The position numbers and the translations under genes were made by a program. Positions 1 to 6,551 of a DNA stretch of 64,000 nt are shown here, piece after piece; position 1 is the stretch's first letter, and each line of letters begins with the position of its first letter. The stretch comes from Claveliimonas intestinigallinarum (lineage in GTDB: Bacteria; Bacillota; Clostridia; Lachnospirales; Lachnospiraceae). Below the pieces are notes generated by a model, which saw only the letters and a program-made list of their open reading frames with translations, was not told where the DNA came from and searched no databases. The stretch is taken from the NCBI GenBank assembly GCA_019115145.1, contig DXED01000030.1, positions 124,001-188,000 of the forward strand, given 5' to 3'.

Positions 1-1
1 G

Positions 2-859
2 CACAATTCCGTGCTGCGTCCCCTTTACGAGATGGAGGAGCGGGGAGTTCGCCTGACCATCATAGAGAGTGACAGAAAAGGGCTCGTTGAATACGAAGAT
101 TTTGAGAGGGCTATCTGTCCGGAGACAAAGGCCATCGTGTGTACCCACGGCTCCAACCTGACAGGCAATCTGGTGGATATCGAGAGAGTGGGCAGGATCG
201 CGAAGGACCACGGCCTTCTCTTTATCGTGGATGCCTCCCAGACAGCGGGGGTATTTCCCATTGACGTGGAGAAGATGCACATAGACATCCTCTGCTTTAC
301 AGGCCACAAGGGGCTCTTGGGGCCCCAGGGGACAGGCGGTATGTACGTGAGGGAGGGCGTCAAAGTGCGGCCCTTAAAGAGCGGCGGCAGCGGCGTCCAG
401 ACCTACAGCAGGACTCATCCGGCCCAGATGCCTACAGCCCTGGAGGCGGGGACCATGAACGGCCACGGCATAGCGGGACTCCACGCGGCCGTGGAGTATA
501 TTGAGCGGACAGGCATATACAACATCCGCAAAAGAGAGCAGGAATGTATGTGGAATTTCTACAACGGAGTGAAAGATATTCCCGGCGTTACTGTGTACGG
601 CGATTTTTCCGGAGGGGAGAGATGTCCCATCGTCTCCCTCAATATCGGTGATTATGACTCCTCAGAAGTTGGCGATGAACTTCTTACAGAATATGGAATT
701 TCTACCAGACCGGGGGCTCACTGTGCGCCTCTGATGCACCAGGCCCTGGGAACGGTGGAGCAGGGGGCAGTAAGGTTCAGCTTTTCCCACTACACCACTG
801 ATGAGGAGGTGGAGACGGCCATAAGAGCCATCCGTGAGCTTGCGCAGGAGGAAGAATAG
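2..859 (+). CDS. Class V aminotransferase / cysteine desulfurase-like protein (5' partial)
   Basis: PLP-dependent fold-type I enzyme of the cysteine desulfurase/selenocysteine lyase family. The frame is open from the first bases (reading HNSVLRPL, a motif typical of this family), so the true start lies upstream. The PLP lysine lies in FTGHKGLLGPQG, and the C-terminal RPGAHCAPLMH segment carries the mobile-loop cysteine. It is followed by YedE-, YedF- and DUF3343-type genes, a known selenium-metabolism neighbourhood. A role in releasing sulfur or selenium from cysteine/selenocysteine is therefore likely (inference). Ordinary cysteine desulfurase for Fe-S or tRNA thiolation is the alternative. 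Confidence 0.86.
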   Translation, partial: HNSVLRPLYEMEERGVRLTIIESDRKGLVEYEDFERAICPETKAIVCTHGSNLTGNLVDIERVGRIAKDHGLLFIVDASQTAGVFPIDVEKMHIDILCFTGHKGLLGPQGTGGMYVREGVKVRPLKSGGSGVQTYSRTHPAQMPTALEAGTMNGHGIAGLHAAVEYIERTGIYNIRKREQECMWNFYNGVKDIPGVTVYGDFSGGERCPIVSLNIGDYDSSEVGDELLTEYGISTRPGAHCAPLMHQALGTVEQGAVRFSFSHYTTDEEVETAIRAIRELAQEEE

Positions 860-925
860 TGGGTTCCTGGAGCTTTCGGTAAATCTGTTTTTTTGAGTGA
901 ATGAGAGTAGAAGGAGGAAGTACAA

Positions 926-2029
926 ATGAATTTTAACTTGTCAGACTCAAAGAAAAAACTTGCGCTGGCAGGGGTGGTATGCGGACTTGTGGCGGCAGCC
1001 CTCGCGTACTTTGGAAACCCGGCCAACATGGCGATCTGTATCGCCTGCTTTATCCGCGACACAGCGGGGGCCCTTGGCATGCACCAGGCAGACACGGTAC
1101 AGTATGCCCGCCCTGAGATCATCGGCATCGTTCTCGGCGCTTTTGTGATTTCAGCGGCTACAAAGGAGTACCGTTCCACGGCTGGATCTTCACCGATGAT
1201 CCGCTTTATCCTTGGAATGGTCATCATGATCGGCTCCCTCGTGTTCCTGGGATGCCCGCTGCGTATGGTGATCCGTATGTCCGCAGGCGACCTGAACGCA
1301 TGGGTAGCCCTCATCGGCTTTATCCTCGGCGTGGCCACAGGCGCCTTTGCCCTGAAGAAGGGCTTCAGCCTGGGAAGGGCTCATGAGACCCAGAAGACCA
1401 GCGGCGTGGTACTGCCGGCCATCATGGTAGGTATCCTGCTGCTTGCACTGTGCACCACACTTCTCAAGTCCAGCACAAGCGGCCCGGGAAGCATGCATGC
1501 ACCTATCATTATCTCCCTCATCGGAGGACTGATCTTCGGCGCCTTTGCCCAGAAGTCGAGAATGTGCTTTGCGGGAAGTATCAGGGACGTGATCCTGATG
1601 AAAAACTTTGACCTTCTCACAGTGATCGTGGGACTTTTTGTTGTTATGCTGATCTACAACATCGCGACAGGAAACTTTACGCCTGGCTTTGACACACCGG
1701 GCATCATTGCCCACTCCGAGCACCTGTGGAACATTCTCGGCATGTACGCGGTAGGCTTTGCTGCTGTACTGGCAGGCGGATGCCCGTTGCGCCAGCTTGT
1801 CCTTGCGGGACAGGGATCTGCGGATTCAGCGGTGACAGTTCTGGGTCTGTTCTTCGGCGCGGCTCTGTGCCACAACCTGGGACTTGCCTCCAGCGGCACA
1901 GCCCTCAACGCGGAGACTGGAGAGGTTGTAGCGGGAGCGGCTACACCTGCCGGAAAGGTGGCGGTGATCATCTGTATCATCGTGTGCTTTATCATTGCGT
2001 TTACAAATAAAAGAGAGAGTGCAAAATAG
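926..2029 (+). CDS. yedE: YedE-type selenium metabolism membrane transporter
   Basis: Polytopic membrane protein of 367 residues from the YeeE/YedE (DUF395) family. There are two internally similar halves, each with a conserved GCPLR motif (GCPLRMVIRMSAGD in the first half, GGCPLRQLVLAGQG in the second), as expected for this sulfur-compound channel family. A strong ribosome-binding site (AAGGAGG) lies 7 bases before the ATG. It sits between the class V aminotransferase and a YedF-like gene, the arrangement of the selenium-linked YedE subfamily. Uptake of a selenium or sulfur species is inferred from family and context; the substrate is not shown by sequence. Confidence 0.85.
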   Translation: MNFNLSDSKKKLALAGVVCGLVAAALAYFGNPANMAICIACFIRDTAGALGMHQADTVQYARPEIIGIVLGAFVISAATKEYRSTAGSSPMIRFILGMVIMIGSLVFLGCPLRMVIRMSAGDLNAWVALIGFILGVATGAFALKKGFSLGRAHETQKTSGVVLPAIMVGILLLALCTTLLKSSTSGPGSMHAPIIISLIGGLIFGAFAQKSRMCFAGSIRDVILMKNFDLLTVIVGLFVVMLIYNIATGNFTPGFDTPGIIAHSEHLWNILGMYAVGFAAVLAGGCPLRQLVLAGQGSADSAVTVLGLFFGAALCHNLGLASSGTALNAETGEVVAGAATPAGKVAVIICIIVCFIIAFTNKRESAK

Positions 2030-2067
2030 TTGTAAATATGTTATTCTAGGAAAGAAGGTAAAATAAT

Positions 2068-2271
2068 ATGAAGGAAGTAGATGCAAGAGGTCTTTCCTGC
2101 CCGGAGCCTTTGATGCTGACTGCGGAGGCCCTCAAAAACGCGGACGGCCCTGTGAAGGTGCTTGTCAGTGAGCCCCACCAGAAGATGAATGTGGAGAAAT
2201 ATGCGAAGGACCACGGGAAGAAGGCAGTGTCAACAGAGAAAGACGGATGCTTTGAAGTAGTGATCGAGTAA
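2068..2271 (+). CDS. YedF/TusA-like sulfurtransferase-like selenium protein (short form)
   Basis: Small protein of 67 residues with a SirA/TusA fold signature. The CPxP-type motif reads DARGLSCPEPLML, with Cys12 as the candidate persulfide/perselenide carrier. Family YedF proteins linked to selenium use usually have a second C-terminal domain and are about 190 residues, so this one keeps only the TusA-like domain. It follows yedE by 38 bases, and its stop overlaps the start of the next gene (TAATG), indicating translational coupling. Role: presumed chalcogen relay between the transporter and the selenophosphate route (inference). Confidence 0.8.
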   Translation: MKEVDARGLSCPEPLMLTAEALKNADGPVKVLVSEPHQKMNVEKYAKDHGKKAVSTEKDGCFEVVIE

Positions 2272-2507
2272 TGAGAAAAAAAGAATTAAAGCTGGTCGTA
2301 ACATTTCACACAACAGCAGATGCCATGGCAATGGAGAAGACGTGCAAGGAAAAAAATGCCCCCGGCCGTCTGATCCCTGTGCCCCGGGCTATATCCGCCG
2401 GATGCGGTCTTGCCTGGTGCGCGGCGCTGGAGGAGCGGGAGGCCATCCTCTCCGTGATGGAGGAGGCGGGCATTGAAAACGAAGCTCTCCACGAGTGTAT
2501 GGTGTAG
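2271..2507 (+). CDS. DUF3343 domain protein
   Basis: A 78-residue protein matching the DUF3343 pattern: LVVTFHTTADAMAMEK near the N-terminus (putative chalcogen- or ligand-binding face) and a central PVPRAISAGCGLAWC block with two conserved cysteines. It overlaps the YedF-like gene by one base and ends the selenium cluster. DUF3343 proteins recur beside YedE/YedF and class V aminotransferase genes; their biochemical function is not established. A rho-independent terminator follows about 33 bases after the stop. Confidence 0.82.
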   Translation: MRKKELKLVVTFHTTADAMAMEKTCKEKNAPGRLIPVPRAISAGCGLAWCAALEEREAILSVMEEAGIENEALHECMV

Positions 2508-2539
2508 CAGTGCGGAAAATGACGATGGAAAGAAAATAC

Positions 2540-2583
2540 AAAGAGACTGCCTGGGGGGTATATGCCCGGCAGTCTCTTTTTCT
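2540..2583 (+). terminator. Terminator of the selenium cluster
   Basis: Twelve-base perfect arms AAAGAGACTGCC (2540-2551) and GGCAGTCTCTTT (2568-2579) followed by a T-run. It lies between convergent genes and may also serve the minus-strand tetR, since the opposite strand gives an A/T-flanked stem. Confidence 0.9.
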
Positions 2584-2602
2584 TTGCTGCAAAGCCGGGC
2601 TG

Positions 2603-3190
2603 TCAGATGCCCCGGCGGAAGCTGTCCAGCACATGGGGCAGCAGCCTGTCGCTTTTCTCTGTCAGGGAGAATTTTCCCTTGAACAGGGACCAGTCGTACA
2701 GGAGGGCGCGCTCGTACATGGCGTAGATGTCCATCAGCTCGGCGGCGGTGGAGGTGGGGGCGAACTCCCCGCCATCCAGCCCCTCCTGGAGAAGCTGGGT
2801 GACCCACTGAAAATAAAATCTCTTTTTGTCGGAGAGAGATTTCTTGTCCTTGGTAATGAGCTGGGAGGAGTACAGGTAGGCCAGCAGATGCAGATCCACG
2901 CTGCTCTCGATCATGAAAAACAGCTCGTGGTTCAGATAGAGTAACTTGTCATAGACCGTCATCTCCGGGTCGATCGTGGCAGAGAGCTCCTCGTACTTCT
3001 GGTCAAACAGATTGGACAGAGTGTTCAGGAGGGCTTCCTTTCCCTTGAAATAGTGGTAAAAGGTTCCCTTGGAGGTCTTGGAGGCGTTGATGATATCCTC
3101 TACGGTAGTGTTGTCGTATCCGTTTTTGTAAAAAAGGTTCCACGCTGCCTTCACGATCCGGCTTTTAGTGGATTGCCGTTTTTTTGCCAT
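2603..3190 (-). CDS. TetR family transcriptional regulator
   Basis: A 195-residue regulator with an N-terminal TetR helix-turn-helix (residues about 10-55, including TTVEDIINASKTSKGTFYHY and FKGKEALL) and an all-helical C-terminal ligand domain of unrecognised specificity. The start is supported by AAAGGGATG upstream. It lies just downstream of prdF on the same strand but has its own promoter, centred on a perfect palindrome (3258-3282), which suggests autoregulation. Whether it controls proline metabolism is not shown; the usual prd regulator (PrdR, a sigma-54 activator) is absent from the window. Confidence 0.9.
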   Translation of the reverse strand: MAKKRQSTKSRIVKAAWNLFYKNGYDNTTVEDIINASKTSKGTFYHYFKGKEALLNTLSNLFDQKYEELSATIDPEMTVYDKLLYLNHELFFMIESSVDLHLLAYLYSSQLITKDKKSLSDKKRFYFQWVTQLLQEGLDGGEFAPTSTAAELMDIYAMYERALLYDWSLFKGKFSLTEKSDRLLPHVLDSFRRGI

Positions 3191-3244
3191 GTTCTCATCC
3201 CTTTCTGACGACTGTAAAGTAGAGCCGAAAAATCCATGTCTAAC

Positions 3245-3282
3245 ATTATAAAAGAACAGAGAGCGGTTGTAAACCGCTCTCT
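3245..3282 (-). promoter_or_regulatory. tetR promoter with perfect palindromic operator, overlapping the prdF 3' hairpin
   Basis: On the minus strand, TTTACA (3273-3268), a 17-base spacer and TATAAT (3250-3245) form a good promoter for tetR. The -35 box sits in the centre of a perfect palindrome with 11-base arms (AGAGAGCGGTT at 3258-3268, AACCGCTCTCT at 3272-3282). The same palindrome, 40 bases past the prdF stop and followed by TTCTTTT on that strand, can also fold as an RNA terminator. Confidence 0.75.
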
Positions 3283-3322
3283 ACATGAAAAATCTTCATT
3301 AATCCATTCGGAACAGATATGA

Positions 3323-4357
3323 TTATCCAACCTGGAAGCCGTATTTCAGCGGATCTTCCGGATCGATCAGGTATGTAGCGACACCTGTCAGGTATGCGCT
3401 TCCTGTGATCATCGGGATAACTGCATCGTAATCGCCGACTTTTGTTGTCTCTTTGATCACACCCTTGAAGATGCTGCCCATGAAGCTCTCGTACTTGAAC
3501 TCCTGTCCAACCTCGATCTCTCCCCAGTGATGCAAAGTAGCAAGCTTTGCGCTTGTACCTGTACCGCACGGTGAGCGGTCAGCCATAGCGTCGCCAAAGA
3601 TAACAACGTTTCTTAAGTCAGCCTTGTCCGGATTCGGAGTAGGTCCGTAGAACTCAACAAGGTCAACCGTGTCAATGTCAAGCAGCGGATGCTTTACAGG
3701 GATTTCCTTATTGATAGCATCAAGCATCTTCATTCCGAGAGCAGAGTAGGCCGGAACGCTCTTGGCGTTGATTTCGCCGATATCAAGCTGTGAAGTATCA
3801 ACGAGAGCGAAGAAGCTGCCGCCGAAGGAGATGGTGAAGGTGATCTCTTTGCCGTCGATCGTTACCTTCTGGTTCTCTTTGTAAACAAACGCCGGAACGT
3901 TTGTCAGTGTTACGCTCTCAACTTTTCCGTTCTTAACAATAGCCTTTGTGCGGATCAGTCCTGCGGGAGCCTCGATCACAACGTCGTTCTCTCCCTCGTG
4001 GGATTCAACAAAACCAGCCTCAACAGCTACTGTAACAGCGCCGATGGTGCAGTGGCCGCACATGTTCAGGTATCCGCCTGTATCCATGAACATAACGCCG
4101 AATGAAGCCTCAGGGTTAACCGGCTTGCAGAGGAAAGCGCCGAACATGTCGTGGTGTCCTCTTGGCTCGAACATAAGGGCTGTACGCACCTTGTCGTAGT
4201 TTTTCTCCATCCATTTCTTCTTCTCGATCATTGTGTTGCCTTCCGGCTCCGGGAATCCGCCGTAAACGATACGGCAAAACTCACCCTCTGTGTGAGAGTC
4301 CACTACCTGAAGTGCGCCCTCAAAGCGGTCGAAGTTAACATTAGCCTTTAACTCCAT
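3323..4357 (-). CDS. prdF: Proline racemase
   Basis: Cytoplasmic cofactor-independent racemase of 344 residues, the family's usual size, converting L-proline to D-proline for the reductase. The two catalytic cysteines are in the expected motifs: Cys100 in NMCGHCTIGA and Cys264 in DRSPCGTGTS. A strong AAGGAGG site precedes the ATG. It is divergent from selC and the prd operon rather than at the operon's end, as in some other Clostridia. 4-hydroxyproline epimerase is the main alternative within the family, but the neighbouring prdABCDE genes favour proline racemase. Confidence 0.93.
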   Translation of the reverse strand: MELKANVNFDRFEGALQVVDSHTEGEFCRIVYGGFPEPEGNTMIEKKKWMEKNYDKVRTALMFEPRGHHDMFGAFLCKPVNPEASFGVMFMDTGGYLNMCGHCTIGAVTVAVEAGFVESHEGENDVVIEAPAGLIRTKAIVKNGKVESVTLTNVPAFVYKENQKVTIDGKEITFTISFGGSFFALVDTSQLDIGEINAKSVPAYSALGMKMLDAINKEIPVKHPLLDIDTVDLVEFYGPTPNPDKADLRNVVIFGDAMADRSPCGTGTSAKLATLHHWGEIEVGQEFKYESFMGSIFKGVIKETTKVGDYDAVIPMITGSAYLTGVATYLIDPEDPLKYGFQVG

Positions 4358-4668
4358 AATTACTACCTCCTTAGAATGTTGAAAAATGTTTCCTTATAGA
4401 CAAAATCTATAAGTTTTTTATAAAAACACATTGAAAACCCCCATGTTCTCTCTGTGTCTTATACCAAATCAGGCCCCTGAATGTCAGGAAATTAACGATT
4501 AGACCGTATTCTAGTCCCTCGTCTAGTATGCCGTTCATCTTTCTAATCACTATTATGGGGTAAACACCTTGAAAAGTCAATGTTTTTTTGCTAATATAAA
4601 AGTGTCCAGAAAAGGCTTGAAATCTGATAAAAGCTGTGCTATTGTTAATGAGCATGATAAAGAATCAG
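4358..4668. other. Intergenic region between prdF and selC with a perfect inverted repeat
   Basis: No gene is seen in these 311 bases. The prdF ribosome-binding site is at 4367-4373 (minus strand). A perfect inverted repeat, CTTATAGA (4393-4400), CAAAA, TCTATAAG (4406-4413), lies about 36 bases upstream of the prdF start and is a candidate operator or mRNA hairpin. I could not find a convincing sigma-54 (-24 GG / -12 GC) element or a clear prdF -10 box. Confidence 0.5.
4617..4645 (+). promoter_or_regulatory. Probable selC promoter
   Basis: TTGAAA (4617-4622), 17-base spacer, TATTGT (4640-4645). It ends 23 bases before the tRNA 5' end, correct spacing for a short tRNA leader. Confidence 0.55.
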
Positions 4669-4766
4669 GGGGGTAGATGGGTGACTGGTGTGCCTCCTAG
4701 TCTTCAAAACTAGTGTGGGGCGTTAAGAGCGTCCCGGGTGGGTTCGATTCCCACATGCCTCCGCCA
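4669..4766 (+). tRNA. selC: tRNA-Sec (anticodon UCA)
   Basis: The 98-base gene has the hallmarks of bacterial tRNA-Sec. The anticodon loop CTTCAAA has TCA at 4704-4706, between arms CTAGT and ACTAG. The long variable arm pairs GGGGCG with CGTCCC. The T arm is GTGGG/CCCAC with loop TTCGATT. The 8-base acceptor strand ATGCCTCC is followed by GCCA (encoded CCA end). The 5' acceptor strand GGGGGTAG pairs at seven of eight positions, with G-U wobbles. It lies immediately upstream of the proline reductase operon, whose prdB contains the in-frame UGA. Confidence 0.95.
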
Positions 4767-4931
4767 GAAAACAGCTCTTTTCTGTTAAAAAAGTAGCAGG
4801 GGAGAATTATAGATAAAATTTATTAATCTGACCGATAAGTCTTCTTTTGGCAATTTGAATGAGATAAGTAAATGGAACGGATAAACCGTATCTGTTTTTG
4901 CTTAATAAAAAATGAAAAGGAGAAGAGTGTC

Positions 4932-6323
4932 ATGGGAAATGTACAGATCTTACTGCGCCAGCATGTCGGCGCACCATGCGAGGCTATTGTAAAGGCCGGC
5001 GACAAAGTGGAAAAAGGCACATTGATCGCCACACCGACTGGGCTTGGGGCAAACATTTTTTCTAGTGTATATGGTGTGGTAGAGGAAGTCACAGATGATC
5101 GCATCATCATCAAGCCAGACGAAGAACAGAAAGAAGAATTCGTTCCTATTAAAGAAGGAACAAAGCTCGAGATGGTAAAGGAAGCCGGAATCGTCGGAAT
5201 GGGCGGAGCTGGATTCCCGACCGGTGTAAAGCTGAACATCAACCTCGCTGAGACTCCCATGGGAGAGATGGATCCGGAGATCAACCCGGAGTTGCCGGCG
5301 GACTTCAAGCTGGAGCACAGCTATATCCTGATCAACGCGGCTGAGTGCGAGCCGGGCCTGGAGCACAACATCCAGCAGCTTGAGACGCAGACGGATAAAG
5401 TGATCCGCGGCGTGAAATACTGCATGGAGATCACCAATGCGGACAAGGCTATCTTCGCTATCAAGAAGAAACATCACAAGGCAATCAAGATCCTGGATGC
5501 GGCCCTGAAGAATGAACCTGATATCTCCATGCACTTCCTGGCAGACATCTATCCGATGGGCGAGGAGCGTGCGGTGGTAAGAGAGTGCCTAGGCGTGAAC
5601 CTCACGACGACCCAGCTCCCGTCAGCGGCCAGATCCGTTGTCGTGAACCTGGAGACAGTGGCAAAGGTGGCGGAGGCCATCGACGAGAGAAAGCCCTGCA
5701 TCACGAAGAACGTGACTGTCCGCGGCAAGCTCGTGGGCGGCAACGAGGCCCACGTATTTATGGATGTGCCGGTAGGCGTCAGCGTAGGCGAGCTCATTGA
5801 GAAGGCCGGCGGCATCGACGGCGAGTACGGCGAGATCATCATGGGCGGAGCTTTCACAGGAAAATCCACAGAGATGGACGCGCCGATCACAAAGACCACA
5901 GGTGCTATCCTGGTAACCGTAGAGTTCCCGGATCTGCACGGCGCAAAGACAGGACTTCTCGTCTGTGCCTGCGGCGGCAGCGAGGAGCGCATGCGCGAGA
6001 TCGCTTCTAAGATGAACGCCAACGTCGTGTCTGTCTGCAGATGTAAGCAGGCTATCGAGAACAAGCCGGGCGCACCGCTCAAGTGCTTACGCCCGGGCAA
6101 CTGTCCCGGACAGGTTAAGAACAACCTGCAGTTCAAGAAGGACGGCTGCGAGTACATCATCATCGGCAACTGCTCTGACTGCTCCAACACAGTTATGGCA
6201 TCCGCGCCGAAGATGGGCCTGAAGGTATTCCACCAGACAGACCATGTGATGAGGACCATCGGACATCCTCTTTACAGGACGCTGAGGATCTCAAAAGAGG
6301 TCAGCCAGGATATTGATTTCTAA
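4932..6323 (+). CDS. prdC: Proline reductase-associated electron transfer protein PrdC (RnfC-like)
   Basis: RnfC-like soluble electron-transfer protein of 463 residues. It has an N-terminal barrel-sandwich-like segment (QHVGAPCEAIVKAGDKVEKG), the nucleotide/FMN-binding glycine-rich segment GIVGMGGAGFPTGVKL, and a C-terminal cysteine-rich region with CACGG, CRCKQ and NCSDCSN. The ATG at 4932 is chosen because AAAAGGAGA lies 8-12 bases upstream; the upstream in-frame ATG at 4872 lacks a site. It is proposed to pass electrons from NADH to the D-proline reductase. Some homologues are reported as selenoproteins, but this frame is continuous with no internal TGA. Confidence 0.9.
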   Translation: MGNVQILLRQHVGAPCEAIVKAGDKVEKGTLIATPTGLGANIFSSVYGVVEEVTDDRIIIKPDEEQKEEFVPIKEGTKLEMVKEAGIVGMGGAGFPTGVKLNINLAETPMGEMDPEINPELPADFKLEHSYILINAAECEPGLEHNIQQLETQTDKVIRGVKYCMEITNADKAIFAIKKKHHKAIKILDAALKNEPDISMHFLADIYPMGEERAVVRECLGVNLTTTQLPSAARSVVVNLETVAKVAEAIDERKPCITKNVTVRGKLVGGNEAHVFMDVPVGVSVGELIEKAGGIDGEYGEIIMGGAFTGKSTEMDAPITKTTGAILVTVEFPDLHGAKTGLLVCACGGSEERMREIASKMNANVVSVCRCKQAIENKPGAPLKCLRPGNCPGQVKNNLQFKKDGCEYIIIGNCSDCSNTVMASAPKMGLKVFHQTDHVMRTIGHPLYRTLRISKEVSQDIDF

Positions 6324-6551
6324 CTGTACCTTTTGAACAGGGGCCTGCGCCCCGGAATTTACGGTATTTCTGTCGCGGATAAAGCCTGTGGGAGACACCC
6401 CGATACTTCCGCAGGAGAGTGAAAAGTGAGAGGTATTTTCTCTTTGTCGGCGGCTGCAAATATACACCCTGCCCGTGCGCAGCGCGGGCAAAAAAATCCT
6501 GGGGGTATCCGCTGAGATACCCTTGCAACAAAAAACAAGGAGGGAAAAAAT
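6324..6551 (+). other. Structured prdC-prdA spacer
   Basis: A long (228-base) gap inside the operon with several possible RNA hairpins: GGGGC/GCCCC at 6340-6353; CCTGTGGGAG (6385-6394) with CTTCCGCAGG (6406-6415); a GC-rich GCCCGTGC/GCGCGGGC stem before AAAAAAA near 6472-6497; and GGGTATC/GATACCC near 6513-6533. The prdA ribosome-binding site AAGGAGGG lies at the end. It could host a promoter, an mRNA-stabilising structure or a riboregulator. No known riboswitch class is recognised. Confidence 0.5.

Noticed and set aside
4358..4931. Sigma-54 promoter for prdF or prdC, as expected for PrdR control
   Set aside because: No TGGCAC-N5-TTGC-type element with correct 10-base GG-GC spacing was found on either strand.
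6360..6450. Glycine, THF or cobalamin riboswitch before prdA
   Set aside because: A few matching words (GGAGAGTG-like) but none of the conserved core boxes in order.
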